A stretch of 64,000 bases of DNA, from positions 495,614-559,613 of the forward strand of contig JADJOV010000023.1 in assembly GCA_016713585.1 (NCBI GenBank). The letters are read 5' to 3'. The DNA is from Bdellovibrionales bacterium. Its GTDB lineage: Bacteria; Bdellovibrionota; Bdellovibrionia; Bdellovibrionales; Bdellovibrionaceae. How positions within the stretch are numbered: position 1 is the stretch's first letter; each line of letters begins with the position of its first letter. Of this stretch, positions 28,382 through 37,421 are shown in pieces. The notes beneath the pieces are model-generated. The model ran no database searches and had not been told where the DNA came from. It saw only the letters and a list, made by a program, of their open reading frames with translations. The translations under genes were made by a program, and so were the position numbers.

Positions 28382-29371
28382 CTATCTTACGGCTGCAGCA
28401 GGACCTGTAGCCGGAGCGGCTGCGGGTTTATACTGAAGCATTCTATTTTGTGCTTTTATTGCTTCAAGTTTTGCTATATAAAGTTCTTTAGTTCTTTCAA
28501 GAGAATCAGCTTGGTGAGTATCTCCCTTTGCATTTAATTTTTTTACAGTTTCATCCATCTTTTTGATTTGGCCCGCTACAAATTCTTCTTGAGACTTTGC
28601 ATAATGTTGAAAAGCTTGATCCATTATGTCTATATCTTTTTGGGCATTTTCGCGCGATAACTGGGCAAATGGAGCCACTTGGTCAGGCGGTGTATAAGAA
28701 GCCCAACCTGGGTCCTGCATCCTTCTATGCATCCATTGCAAATGAACTAAATCAGATGCTTTTTGCATAAATATTTTTAATGATTCAGGATCTGTCTTTC
28801 CACCTCGTTTAATATATTCCCGAAGTAAAGTTGCGGCGACTTCAGCCGCTTTGTCATTTTCCGCTTTGTTATTTGCTGCAAGCCAGCGATTAGGAATTCT
28901 CTGAATGTCTTCCTTGAGACTTCCGTCTACCAATCGGATATCATCCCAGTACTCTTTTGGAATTTTGTTATCTTCTAAATACTTTAATCTTTCTGCCTCT
29001 GTAGACGGACTCATTCCTTTAACTTTAACAGGTTTCATTCGTGTCGTATATCCTGACGTTTTTTGCCATGAAACATGAAGAGAGTCTGCCAAATTACCTT
29101 TAAATAATTCGAAAAATTCGTCACTCGATGAAACATCTTTATCTAACTTAAAAGGTGGTACTTTAATCAAATCTTCATGCGGAAGTTTTGCTGCGACACC
29201 TGCCTTAAAATTTGAACTTATAATCTTTTCTGCTTCTTCACCTAATTTCATTTTTCCAGCTTTGGCCGCTAGTATTTCAGCCTCTTTTGAAAGTAAAACA
29301 GTCAAAGGACCTGCGCTCGAAAACAACGGAATCAGCACAATCATTGCAACTAAAATATTATTAATTTTCAT
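28382..29371 (-). CDS. exported helical protein of unknown function
   Basis: The 329-residue product has a signal peptide (MKINNILVAMIVLIPLFSSA) and a charged, mostly helical mature part. The last 90 residues form a likely coiled coil (FVAGQIKKMDETVKKLNAKG) that ends in an Ala/Pro-rich tail (YKPAAAPATGPAAAVR). No cysteines or recognised domain. GAGGGAGTT precedes the ATG. It is divergent from the secreted pair at 29467; both are low-GC island cargo. Confidence 0.7.
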   Translation of the reverse strand: MKINNILVAMIVLIPLFSSAGPLTVLLSKEAEILAAKAGKMKLGEEAEKIISSNFKAGVAAKLPHEDLIKVPPFKLDKDVSSSDEFFELFKGNLADSLHVSWQKTSGYTTRMKPVKVKGMSPSTEAERLKYLEDNKIPKEYWDDIRLVDGSLKEDIQRIPNRWLAANNKAENDKAAEVAATLLREYIKRGGKTDPESLKIFMQKASDLVHLQWMHRRMQDPGWASYTPPDQVAPFAQLSRENAQKDIDIMDQAFQHYAKSQEEFVAGQIKKMDETVKKLNAKGDTHQADSLERTKELYIAKLEAIKAQNRMLQYKPAAAPATGPAAAVR

Positions 29372-29466
29372 AAACTCCCTCTTGTTAAGAAATTAAATAT
29401 GATCTTTATTCGGCAGTAATATGAGTAATCTTAAAGATTTGTCTAATTCTACCGAAGATTAATAAG

Positions 29467-29988
29467 ATGCGAAGTCTAATTATTATTTTAACAAGTCTTT
29501 GGTCCTGCTTTGGATATTCACAAAATATCAAGATTCCTGATTTGCAAACTTCATTTATCTTACCAAGTAAGTGGAGCTTAAAAAAAAATTTATTGGATTT
29601 TGATTTTGTTTTATTGTCACCTTTTTCAAAGCAAGACAATACAAGATCAACGATTGGAATTCTAGCAATTGGGAAGGTAAATTTTGCAAAGTTTACCAAT
29701 GATCCTAAGTATTTAGATGATTTTCAAAATCAGAAAAAAGAATGGGTTCTAAAGCATGGTGGAACTTTCAACTCTTCGAGATTTAAAAAGACAACCAACA
29801 AAGTACAAAATATAATCGAAAGCTCTTTTTCAATTTCAAATGTGCCCTATGTTGAATTGACTTTTGTATACTTTTGCAAAAGTAACTCGATTCAAGTCAA
29901 AGGCATGTTTCCAAACTTTAATGATGCAGATAGTAAAATCTTTGATTCACTCATAGAAAAAACTAAATGTTTAATGGAAGAAGATTAA
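29467..29988 (+). CDS. secreted protein, first gene of a two-gene cargo unit
   Basis: The 173-residue product has a signal peptide (MRSLIIILTSLWSCFGYSQ) and a mature domain of about 150 residues that looks like the mixed alpha/beta fold of small periplasmic proteins with two cysteines near the C-terminus (YFCKS and TKCLM). I do not recognise the family. Its stop codon TAA is directly followed by the ATG of the next gene, so both are made together; it could be a chaperone or immunity partner of the larger product, an inference from layout only. Confidence 0.65.
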   Translation: MRSLIIILTSLWSCFGYSQNIKIPDLQTSFILPSKWSLKKNLLDFDFVLLSPFSKQDNTRSTIGILAIGKVNFAKFTNDPKYLDDFQNQKKEWVLKHGGTFNSSRFKKTTNKVQNIIESSFSISNVPYVELTFVYFCKSNSIQVKGMFPNFNDADSKIFDSLIEKTKCLMEED

Positions 29989-31581
29989 ATGTTTCTCATT
30001 AAACTCATCAGTTCCATTTTTTTAGTTTTACCAATTTTTGCGTATGCTGATATTTCGTCAGGTGAAAAACTCATAGTTATAAATAGAGCTTTAGACCAAT
30101 TTGAAAAAGAATGTTTGGATAACAAAAATCAAATTAAATCGGAACCCAAATGGTGGATCGATGAATACAATCATTTGCAGAAAGAACTTCAAACTGTTAC
30201 GACCGATATAAATAAAGAAATTCCTAATTTATCAACTAAAAACACATGTGGAAAACAGGACTCAAATATTTCTGAACTTTCTGGCGATGTGGATTCAATA
30301 ATAAGTCAAATGAACTTAGAAGGTCCTACTTGCGAAAAAGGTAAGAACACTGAAATGGCATCGGCACAGTGTATGAAGGAATTGGCCTGCAATTTCCTAA
30401 GGCCAGCGGTAAATATCAATCTTTTTAATTCTGCTCAAAAAAATAGCTGCCAACTTTTTAATGAGAATAGTACGAATTGTTTTGCAGAGTTATTTCATGG
30501 GGTTTTTAATTCGGTCGTTACAAACTTAAAAGGCCTACTTGTTGATTTGCCAGTTCTAGCGGGAAAGGCTGTTGCTTACACCTATGAGAAGTCGAAACAA
30601 GCAGCTTCTGATTTCTGGGATAAAATTTGGACCGTAGAGGAAAGTACAAGTGATAAGCTACTATTAGCTTCATCTCAGAATGACTCCTCTATTTCCCAAA
30701 TGATCGCCGATAAATTAGGTTTTATGAAAACTGTAGGCGGTGCACTTATGGAAATGCTCAATAAGCACATAAAAAACTCGTACGGATGTGAAAAATGGTC
30801 AGGAACTCCTTACACATCGACTTGTGTTCAGCCTATGCAAAGCTGGGATTGCGCCACTTGCAATCAAAGACTTAATGCTGTCTGCGGAATTGCAGGGCTT
30901 CTTGGTGGTGAAATAGTCTCTGCTTATTTAACTGGTGGAATTTTTGCTGTAGGTAAATTTCTAGGATCTGAAGGGGCTCGTGGCATAGCTATTACCGCCA
31001 GTATTATGAGTAAAACATCTCCAACTTTAGCATCGTCGTCAGCTAAGCTTGGCAGCTTAGCAAAACTCACGGGTAAGGGGTTTGTATCCGGTGCGCGACT
31101 CACAGGAAATGGACTCGTCTCTCTTTATAATGCGACTGTTTCAAGACCTGCTGGGAAACTCTTATTGGCAGCAAAAGGACCGATTCAAAGAGCTAATGAG
31201 GTTATTCTTTCAAATGAAAAGATCAACAAGATTGCCTCTTCGCTCGGAATCGTCGCCACAGATATTTCAAAAGGGGCAATTTCAGTCTTTCGAGTCGTGA
31301 CCTATGCACCAAGCAAATATTTAGAAGTCATGAACAAAGCGACCGAATTGGGTCTTCGTCAAACATCACAACTTAAAATCCTCAATCAATCACAACAAGG
31401 TTATCAAGTGGCTCTAACGAATCCGGGATCGCTTCGCCCTGGCGATGTCATTCAGGCAAACGACCAAAAATTTCGGCGAGATCCTCGGCCGCAACAAGTC
31501 ACCGTGGATGGAAGTAGAATAACTTTTAAAACAAGTGAAGATGGAAAAAATCTGGTGGTAGAAAAAGTAGAAAAAATATAA
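29989..31581 (+). CDS. large secreted Cys-rich protein with hydrophobic Gly/Ala core
   Basis: The 530-residue product has a signal peptide (MFLIKLISSIFLVLPIFAYA), a helical first half with about ten cysteines (CGKQDSN, CEKGKN, CMKELACNF, then CATCNQRLNAVCG), a hydrophobic Gly/Ala/Ser region around residues 295-370 (LLGGEIVSAYLTGGIFAVGK) that could insert in a membrane, and a C-terminal 60-residue domain (SLRPGDVIQANDQKFRRDP) that resembles a small beta domain. Such a modular build is seen in secreted toxins, but I find no catalytic motif. Island cargo, coupled to the upstream secreted gene. Confidence 0.65.
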   Translation: MFLIKLISSIFLVLPIFAYADISSGEKLIVINRALDQFEKECLDNKNQIKSEPKWWIDEYNHLQKELQTVTTDINKEIPNLSTKNTCGKQDSNISELSGDVDSIISQMNLEGPTCEKGKNTEMASAQCMKELACNFLRPAVNINLFNSAQKNSCQLFNENSTNCFAELFHGVFNSVVTNLKGLLVDLPVLAGKAVAYTYEKSKQAASDFWDKIWTVEESTSDKLLLASSQNDSSISQMIADKLGFMKTVGGALMEMLNKHIKNSYGCEKWSGTPYTSTCVQPMQSWDCATCNQRLNAVCGIAGLLGGEIVSAYLTGGIFAVGKFLGSEGARGIAITASIMSKTSPTLASSSAKLGSLAKLTGKGFVSGARLTGNGLVSLYNATVSRPAGKLLLAAKGPIQRANEVILSNEKINKIASSLGIVATDISKGAISVFRVVTYAPSKYLEVMNKATELGLRQTSQLKILNQSQQGYQVALTNPGSLRPGDVIQANDQKFRRDPRPQQVTVDGSRITFKTSEDGKNLVVEKVEKI

Positions 31582-32643
31582 AAGCATTTTTCTTCATAAT
31601 AATCCGATATAAGCCGGTACAAGCTGGTCGTGAATTTTTGTAACTGGCCAGGCTGCGGCGGCCAATTTTTTTAATGGGTGGCGTCTTAGATAAGGTCATC
31701 CTGACTCAGGGGCTCTGGGCCGGGGCGGAAACACGCCGTTTGGCGGTCATGGTGAGCGACAAGGCAATTGGGAGCTGAATTGCTTTGGTCGTTTTTTGTA
31801 AAATCAAAATAGAGATTGGTGCTTCCTCCTTATTGCCAATTTACTCAGTAGAGGTTTTCCTAAGTCGTCTGAATTTGTCGATACTGAGGACTTTTATTTA
31901 GTTTTGTTATTTGCTGCTTGGACGCTCACGATGAGCGTTCAACGGCGGGTTTCAGGGCTGGCCTAGAGGCCCTGAGGCAGGATGCCGTCAGCTAGGGTGA
32001 GAATTTGATGATAGTTGGATTTCGAAATTTTTTGATGGGAACATCTGAAAATATTGCGATCGTCTGCAGCATAAATGAATTTATTTTATTTTTTCTTGAC
32101 GCTGTTTTTGCTTGTAAAGCCCGTGATTTTTTTCTTTCAAGCATTAGCTCAAAATCGCCATGCTAAGAGTATCTCGAGGCCTGGCATCATTGAAGAAAAT
32201 GTGGCGTAGTAACTTCGACGATTAAAATTATTGCGTTCAATGTGGTCAATCTGTGTGCGACGAAAACGTCTCCAAAATTTCATGTTATGGTGAGTTCCAG
32301 AGGCGGAACCGATTGAATGGTGTAGCCCACAACATTAATTTACACAAACAATGCGATATTATTTGAACCTTTTTGGGAACAGTAATGGCACCATTTTTGT
32401 GGTTCAACGCTTGGCTCCGAGAGGTTTTCCGCAGGAATGTTTAAGCCTTTTTAGGGCCTGATTTTGATCAAAGATTATTTCAGCTATGTGGTTTTGTGGA
32501 AAAGTTTTTCGCCCTATGGGTGGCAACTGATATTTATATCGCAGAGGGAAGGAAAGTGGCCCCCATCCATGGGGACCAAGACTTGCCACCCATGCAAGCT
32601 GCTCGGGTTGCGCTTCCGCAGAGCCCTATCCTTCTTGCAATGT
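31582..32643. other. 1-kb stretch without genes
   Basis: I see no coding frame of convincing composition. Its right part (32516-32593) contains an 11-bp perfect inverted repeat, ATGGGTGGCAA / TTGCCACCCAT, 56 bases apart, which may belong to the end of the damaged transposon that begins at 32644. The left part has several GC-rich patches (CGGGGCGGAAACACGCCGTT) unlike the AT-rich island cargo, suggesting decayed insertion sequences. Confidence 0.5.
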
Positions 32644-32873
32644 TTAAAATTCACACTCTTTTTCGGTGAGGCCGGTCTGCTCAAATAAATTGAGCTGGTA
32701 GCCAGTCTGCCACTTGGCTTCGATGAGGTCGGTTTGTGCCGATCCGAGATCGTTGTTTGGAGCAAGTTTTATTTGTGTAACCATATGATCTCGGCGATAG
32801 CTGTCTCGGCCAGGGTCAGCATTTTTCGGATGCGCTTGAGATCTTTAAGATCGATTATGTATTGATTTCTCAT
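32644..32873 (-). pseudogene. small third ORF of the transposon, frameshifted
   Basis: An ATG two bases after the ATPase stop opens MRNQYIIDLKDLKRIRKMLT, which reads TAA after LHK; with one A added (CACAAAATAAAA) it continues IKLAPNNDLGSAQTDLIEAK and ends LTEKECEF. Total about 76 residues, helical. No family recognised; its position after the ATPase suggests an accessory protein of the element. Confidence 0.5.
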
Positions 32874-32875
32874 TG

Positions 32876-33672
32876 TCAGATTCCGGATGACGATTGGATG
32901 ATGTGATCAGAGGAGATTAATTGCTCTCGTTTGACCATCGCTAGGGTCATTGCCCCGATGGCTAGGTTGCCAATCTTTCGCGGCAGTCCCTGCCCCAATT
33001 GATTTAAAATTGGGTATGACGATTCGTCAAAGACAGGATCGCTTCTGCCTGCAAGTTTTAGGTGGTGAGTCACATAGTCTTTAGCTTCGTGATCTGAAGT
33101 GAACCCAGCCATGTGATAACGAAGTGTAATCCGTTGGGCGAGAGGCTCATGCATCCGACGCTTAAGAGTTTCTCTGAACTCCGGCTGGCCGATCAGTATT
33201 AACAAAAATGGCACCTTTGAGTCCATCTGGAAGTTAGTGATCAAAATGAGCTCCTGCAAAGTCTCATGATCCATCAGGTGGGCCTCATCTAGAATGATCA
33301 CAGGAGTTTTTCCTTGGTGCTCGTAAAGATCGGTGATCCCCTTCTGGATCTGCGCAAAGAGGTCCACTTTTCTGATACGATTGGGAAGATTTAACAGCGA
33401 GTTGATCTGCCGATAAAGATCATTGCGGTTGATCGTCGAGTGCGGCGTATAGCAATGTGTATGGGTTTGCGGGTTGAGGTTTTCAACAAACTTTCTGAGT
33501 ACACTGGTCTTGCCGGCCCCGGGCTCCCCAGTCATGCAGAAGATCCCCGACTTTGCTTGAGTAGCTGTAGCCGTGTGAAGCTTTCCTTGATATCAAAGCT
33601 TTCAAACATCAGTGAGGTTTTTATTTCTTTCGGGAAAGGCATCTTTTTAAACCCAAAATGAGCTTCGATCAT
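32876..33672 (-). pseudogene. transposition AAA ATPase (TniB/ExeA-like), frameshifted
   Basis: Repaired, the protein is about 265 residues. It starts MIEAHFGFKKMPFPKEIKTS, has Walker A GEPGAGKT, Walker B PVIILDEAH and sensor motifs typical of the ExeA/TnsC/TniB group, which choose target DNA for a DDE transposase. The frame breaks at the C4 run 33545-33548 (one G short on the coding strand): KQSRG then IFCMTGEP. The ATG overlaps the transposase stop (ATGA) and is preceded by GGGAGGTG. Confidence 0.75.
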
Positions 33673-34650
33673 CTGACACCTCCCGAGGACTCGTGCAGGG
33701 CAACGTTGGATATTCTTGGACTGGGTTCATAAATTTTGCCATTAAGTTGACTGTCAACGAGCTGGATTTTGCAGACCCTGGTATCGCCATCGTATAGAAA
33801 AACATCAGAGAGATTGTCCTGCGAGAACCTCAGTTCCACCTTGCGCCCAATATACTGGGGCGGGACTTCAAACACTTCTCCTCGTAAGGACACTGTGGCA
33901 TCTTTATTCACAGTCCTGGTCACAGCCACTAAAAAGTGATCCTCAAGGATTTCTGCATCCACTCTTCGACGGGGGTATTTCTTAACCGAGTCACTGTAGC
34001 GATCAATAGGCCTGGTGTTGATTCCGGTATGATGGTGGTGATGGTATTTTTCTCTCAGCCAACGACTAAAGGATTGATTTAGACCCTCGATGGAGATGTC
34101 GGCTTGCGAGGATAAAAAACGCTCCCTGACGGTTCTAAAAAAAGCGCTCGATTTTACCCCGAGAGGGCGAGTCGTAGGGCTTTGAGTGAACAAGGCCAAT
34201 CCCAAGCTTCGCACAGCACCGATCTAGATAATGGCTGGAAAAAGCACTGCCATTGTCGCAGTAAAGTCGGTCAGGCTGCCCAAAACTCAGTATAGCTTCT
34301 TTGAAAACAGTTTCAATGGCCCTTGTGTCCTCACCCAGGGCCCACTTCGCACCAACAATCATTCGCGAGTGATCATCAATAATGGCAAATAAAATAGCCT
34401 TCTGCTTGCGCTTAGCCCCTCGGCGCTGACCTGCGGGCCATGCATAAAGTCACAAGTCCAAAGCTCGCCAAAGTAACGCATCTCAAATTTCTTGCGTGGA
34501 GTCGACTCCCGCTTCTTGTAGAGTCCCTCCAGACGTAAAAACCGTCGCAAAGTTTCTAGACCGATTGGGGGCTTTCCCAGCATTCCTTCTTCCAAACAGA
34601 CATCGTAAAACTGCACACAACTCATATTGAGTCGATCACTGCTCACCGGT
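33669..34650 (-). pseudogene. Mu/Tn552-type DDE transposase (TniA-like), 5'-truncated with two frameshifts
   Basis: Three frames tile one rve-type integrase. First Asp in ELWTCDFMHGP, second Asp in DRLYCDNGSAF, Glu in SRGKIERFF, then the Mu transposase C-terminal beta-barrel (DATVSLRGEVFEVPPQYIGR). Breaks lie near 34435 (one C short) and in the A7 run 34137-34143 (one extra). Its N-terminal DNA-binding part is missing: the frame starts only 10 residues before QFYDVCLEEGM and is joined to the IS3 fragment near 34645. With the ATPase and third ORF it formed a Tn552/Tn5053-like unit, now dead. Confidence 0.75.
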
Positions 34651-35028
34651 GTCAACATTGAAATATTCAGGGGTACCAAGGGTGAGTGCGTCCATCAGTG
34701 CTTCTACACAAAAATCAATCGCCAAATTTGGGCTAAGCTTCCATGACAGGACATATCGACTATACCAGTCTATTATTGCGAACAGATATATGAATCCTTC
34801 TGTCAGGCGGATATAAGTGATGTCGGCGCTCCAAACTTGGTTTGGCTTGGTGATAATTTTCCCTCTGAGAAGGTAAGGGAATTTCTTAGAATTTGGAGCT
34901 GGTTTACTGAGGTTCCTTTTTGGATAAATGGCCTCAAAGCCAAGTGTACGCATGATTGTTCGAATTTTTTCACGGCCAATGTCAAACCCTTCAAGCTTAA
35001 GATCCGTTGAGATTCGTCGTGTGAACAA
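34636..35028 (-). mobile_element. IS3-family OrfB fragment
   Basis: A 130-codon frame matches the central part of IS3-type OrfB: GREKIRTIMRTLGFEAIYPK and the catalytic core WSADITYIRLTEGFIYLFAI, then the second Asp in FNVDTGEQ. OrfA, the first 80 residues of OrfB and the catalytic Glu are gone. It is fused on the left to the truncated DDE transposase and on the right to the truncated integrase, so deletions removed both ends. Confidence 0.75.
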
Positions 35029-35467
35029 TCAATTTCAATTTGTGTTGTTCGGAGCCGTCGCTTTCTTTTCTGATTTTATCAATGAAAAGTTCAACCAACT
35101 CAGGTGGGAATAAACTCTTATCAAATTTCTTGATCAGATTTACTCTTTTCATTGCCCTGATTTGAGCCAATGGACCAATGGCATTTTTTCGGTGAAAATT
35201 ATAATCTTTAATGGCTTTACGAGCTTCTTCCAAAGTCATTGAGGGAATTAAAGGAAGATTTAAATTTCGGTATTCAAGTTCAGTGATTAAATCTTGTTTT
35301 TTGTTTCCGTCCTTCCAACTTTCAAAATATAAATTCCATTTTCCACTTTTTAATTTTCTCACATAAAAACAGCCACGACTGCGATCTGTTTTCTCAGGCG
35401 ATTTCGTCAAAAATTTATTTTGATTTGTTGATTTTGCTGATCTTGTTTGTGGTTTCTTCTTTGCCAT
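34997..35467 (-). pseudogene. tyrosine recombinase of the outer island, C-terminally truncated
   Basis: The first 135 residues are homologous by eye to the intact integrase at 40136-41449: same lysine-rich start (MAKKKPQTRSAKS), same repeat YVRKLKSGKWNLYFESWKDG and the same FPPELVELFIDKI. The frame then runs 18 residues into IS3 DNA and stops (junction about 35015-35030). The core-binding and catalytic domains are lost, so the outer island cannot excise by its own enzyme. Confidence 0.75.
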
Positions 35468-35578
35468 TCCGTTTCTCCCTGAATTATTTCGGTTGAAACG
35501 AATAAGAACTGAATAGTTGGCACCTACACCACCTACCCAGAAACCACCTACATTTATATGCTAAGTATATGATTTTAT

Positions 35579-35606
35579 TGAGAAAATTGGTAGTGAGAGG
35601 CGGACT
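35579..35606. repeat. middle att copy
   Basis: Twenty-eight bases (35579-35606) are identical to 41562-41589, which covers the 3' end of the tRNA gene and part of its T-arm. After the repeat the tRNA sequence is not continued, so this is an island junction. Short repeats of CCACCTAC to its left (35522-35552) resemble integrase arm sites and recur in front of the intact integrase. Confidence 0.85.
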
Positions 35607-35965
35607 GGGTTCGCCTACCCAAGCATATTGTTTAATAAAAATAAGGATTTAAGTCAATAGGTTTTGGCTGGACTGCCTACTGGTGAAATACCGTTTTTTT
35701 TGGAAAATCTTAAAATTTTTTGCTGGACTGGGTCATTCAGGGTGGATCTGGGGCTTATACTTAATTTTTCTGTTCAAGTATTTCGTTCCCCATTCTCAAA
35801 AATAAGGATTTTGCTCTCAACAAAGTCGTGCCACTTCGTGATCACTTAACTTTGCCGATCAAAAGTTGATTGTTTTAGTCACCTATTTTTGTGAGGGTCA
35901 CTACCCCTTTTGTCGTTGTCCCCAGCCACGGGTGAGGAACAACTAAAAACAAAAGGAGGTTCAAC

Positions 35966-36112
35966 TTGAAAAATGAAATTAAATTTATACAAGCCGAGAG
36001 AATTTCTTTGGCAAAAAATGGATCATTGTTGATCTGGATTTCAAAATCCATCGTGATCAGTATCCATCCAAACTATTTAGCCAAAATTTTTTCTTTACCA
36101 GAAAACAAATAA
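35966..36112 (+). CDS. 48-residue ORF with strong ribosome site
   Basis: TTG at 35966 follows AAAAGGAGGT at ideal distance; the product MKNEIKFIQAERISLAKNGS continues to IFSLPENK and stops. It is basic and helical with no known family. It is the first gene of the inner island, 40 bases before the next small gene. Confidence 0.4.
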   Translation: MKNEIKFIQAERISLAKNGSLLIWISKSIVISIHPNYLAKIFSLPENK

Positions 36113-36154
36113 GCCTCTGGTGAATAACCAAAGGCTCAACTGAAAGGATTTTTT

Positions 36155-36421
36155 ATGAATTGGGAATTTATTGTTCAAAAGATAAGTGAAACATCATGGC
36201 ACATTGCGGTCATGATTTCTGTGGTCTCACTTTTTAAGTTGGGAATTCTTCAATGGACGGCGGTGAAAATTGCTTCCATTAAAGTTTCGAGAATTGAAAT
36301 TAAAAAAAATGAACGAACCGCCTCTTTTTCACATCCAGAAGAAAAGGATCGGGTCGTTCAAATTTTAAAAAATAATGATGATTTGGATCTCAGTGATGAC
36401 TTCTATGATAAGGCTTCATAG
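36155..36421 (+). CDS. small membrane protein of the inner island
   Basis: The 88-residue product has an amphipathic N-terminus, one membrane helix (WHIAVMISVVSLFKLGILQW) and a charged cytoplasmic tail ending DDFYDKAS. AAAGGA precedes the ATG. A strong hairpin follows. No family recognised. Confidence 0.55.
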   Translation: MNWEFIVQKISETSWHIAVMISVVSLFKLGILQWTAVKIASIKVSRIEIKKNERTASFSHPEEKDRVVQILKNNDDLDLSDDFYDKAS

Positions 36422-36434
36422 ATTTTAGTTACAC

Positions 36435-36461
36435 TTCCCCCTCTTTACAATAGAGGGGGAA
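36435..36461 (+). terminator. perfect 10-bp hairpin after the small-protein genes
   Basis: TTCCCCCTCT (36435-36444) pairs with AGAGGGGGAA (36452-36461), 7-base loop. The mirror AAA...TTT edges would let it work from both strands. Confidence 0.7.
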
Positions 36462-36479
36462 ACTTGATTGGCTGGTCAA

Positions 36480-36529
36480 AAGCCACCCATGCGGACGAGG
36501 CTTTTCAGGAAGCCTCTCCTCGGTGGCTT
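36480..36529. repeat. nested inverted repeats
   Basis: AAGCCACC (36480) pairs with GGTGGCTT (36522), and inside it GAGGCTT (36497) with AAGCCTC (36510). Between converging genes this can be a bidirectional terminator; next to a conjugation-type ATPase it could also be an origin of transfer. The remaining bases to 36740 hold nothing recognisable. Confidence 0.5.
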
Positions 36530-36740
36530 CTATAATTTTATCTAAAAAAAGCAATCTTTTTTCTTTTGTTGAAATCACGAAAGATCCTGATCGTGAGTTC
36601 GTCTTCGTCAGTGTTGATTATTTTCTTGTATTTGCTTAAATTTCCTCCAATTGAATTTCTACTCGCCAAATTTGGCATTTGCTAAATGGTGAAAGGCGGT
36701 TCGTCATCATTTCTTTTTTTTGTTGGATCTTTTTCATTTT

Positions 36741-37421
36741 CTAATTCAGTGCCTTTGTCATAAATACGAAGAAAAAATCGTCACCCTTGAATGTGAAGCC
36801 AGTAAATTTATATCCTTTCTTTTTACTTGTTTTACCATAGTCTCTAAAATCACTTGAAAAACGATAGTCATAAAAAAGTGGATGCGGAAAAAGTTTTCTG
36901 GGATCTCTCACCAGTAAAGTGATCTGGGCATCAATTCTTGAAATTGAATAATCCAAGGGATCAAAAACTTCAACTCGCTCCAAAAATACTTGTTGATTAA
37001 GTCTTTTAACTAATTTCTCAATAAGACCGATCCGCTGAATAAAACTAAAATTCAATGAGGATTTGCCTTGGATCTGTAAAAGAAGAAATTTTGTTGTCGC
37101 CCACAAATATAGCCCTTTGTTGCTATGATGCCTGAATTCGCTGGTGACCTTTGGGTCACGATGCCATTGATCACCTTTTGTTGCGGTGGCGGTCATGGCT
37201 TCATTAAGAAAAATCTTTCTAAGTTCTTTATCAACCATTTTGTGACTCCAAATAGTTGCCGATGTCCAATCTATACCTAAGTGAATGGGGACAAATTCGT
37301 CCATCAGTGATTTGCGATGGACGAGATCTTTCAGGTAGTCCAAAATAATTATTTGTTCGGGGTCATGATTTCCCCCGAACATTTGGGTTATAGGCTTTAA
37401 AAATTTTCCAATTGCCCTCAT
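36741..37421 (-). CDS. unknown protein of the ATPase module
   Basis: The product (about 226 residues from MRAIGKFLKPITQMFGG) is mixed alpha/beta with no signal peptide. HLGIDWTSATIWSHKMVDKE and the aromatic end GFTFKGDDFFFVFMTKALN are its most distinctive stretches. It overlaps the ATPase gene by about 60 bases (or 20 if the ATG at 37382 is used), so it is surely part of that operon. I do not recognise a relaxase motif. Confidence 0.55.
   Translation of the reverse strand: MRAIGKFLKPITQMFGGNHDPEQIIILDYLKDLVHRKSLMDEFVPIHLGIDWTSATIWSHKMVDKELRKIFLNEAMTATATKGDQWHRDPKVTSEFRHHSNKGLYLWATTKFLLLQIQGKSSLNFSFIQRIGLIEKLVKRLNQQVFLERVEVFDPLDYSISRIDAQITLLVRDPRKLFPHPLFYDYRFSSDFRDYGKTSKKKGYKFTGFTFKGDDFFFVFMTKALN

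Noticed and set aside
35522..35552. CCACCTAC repeats as a CRISPR-like array
   Set aside because: Only three imperfect short copies with spacing of a few bases; better explained as integrase arm sites. No CRISPR array or cas gene is in the window.
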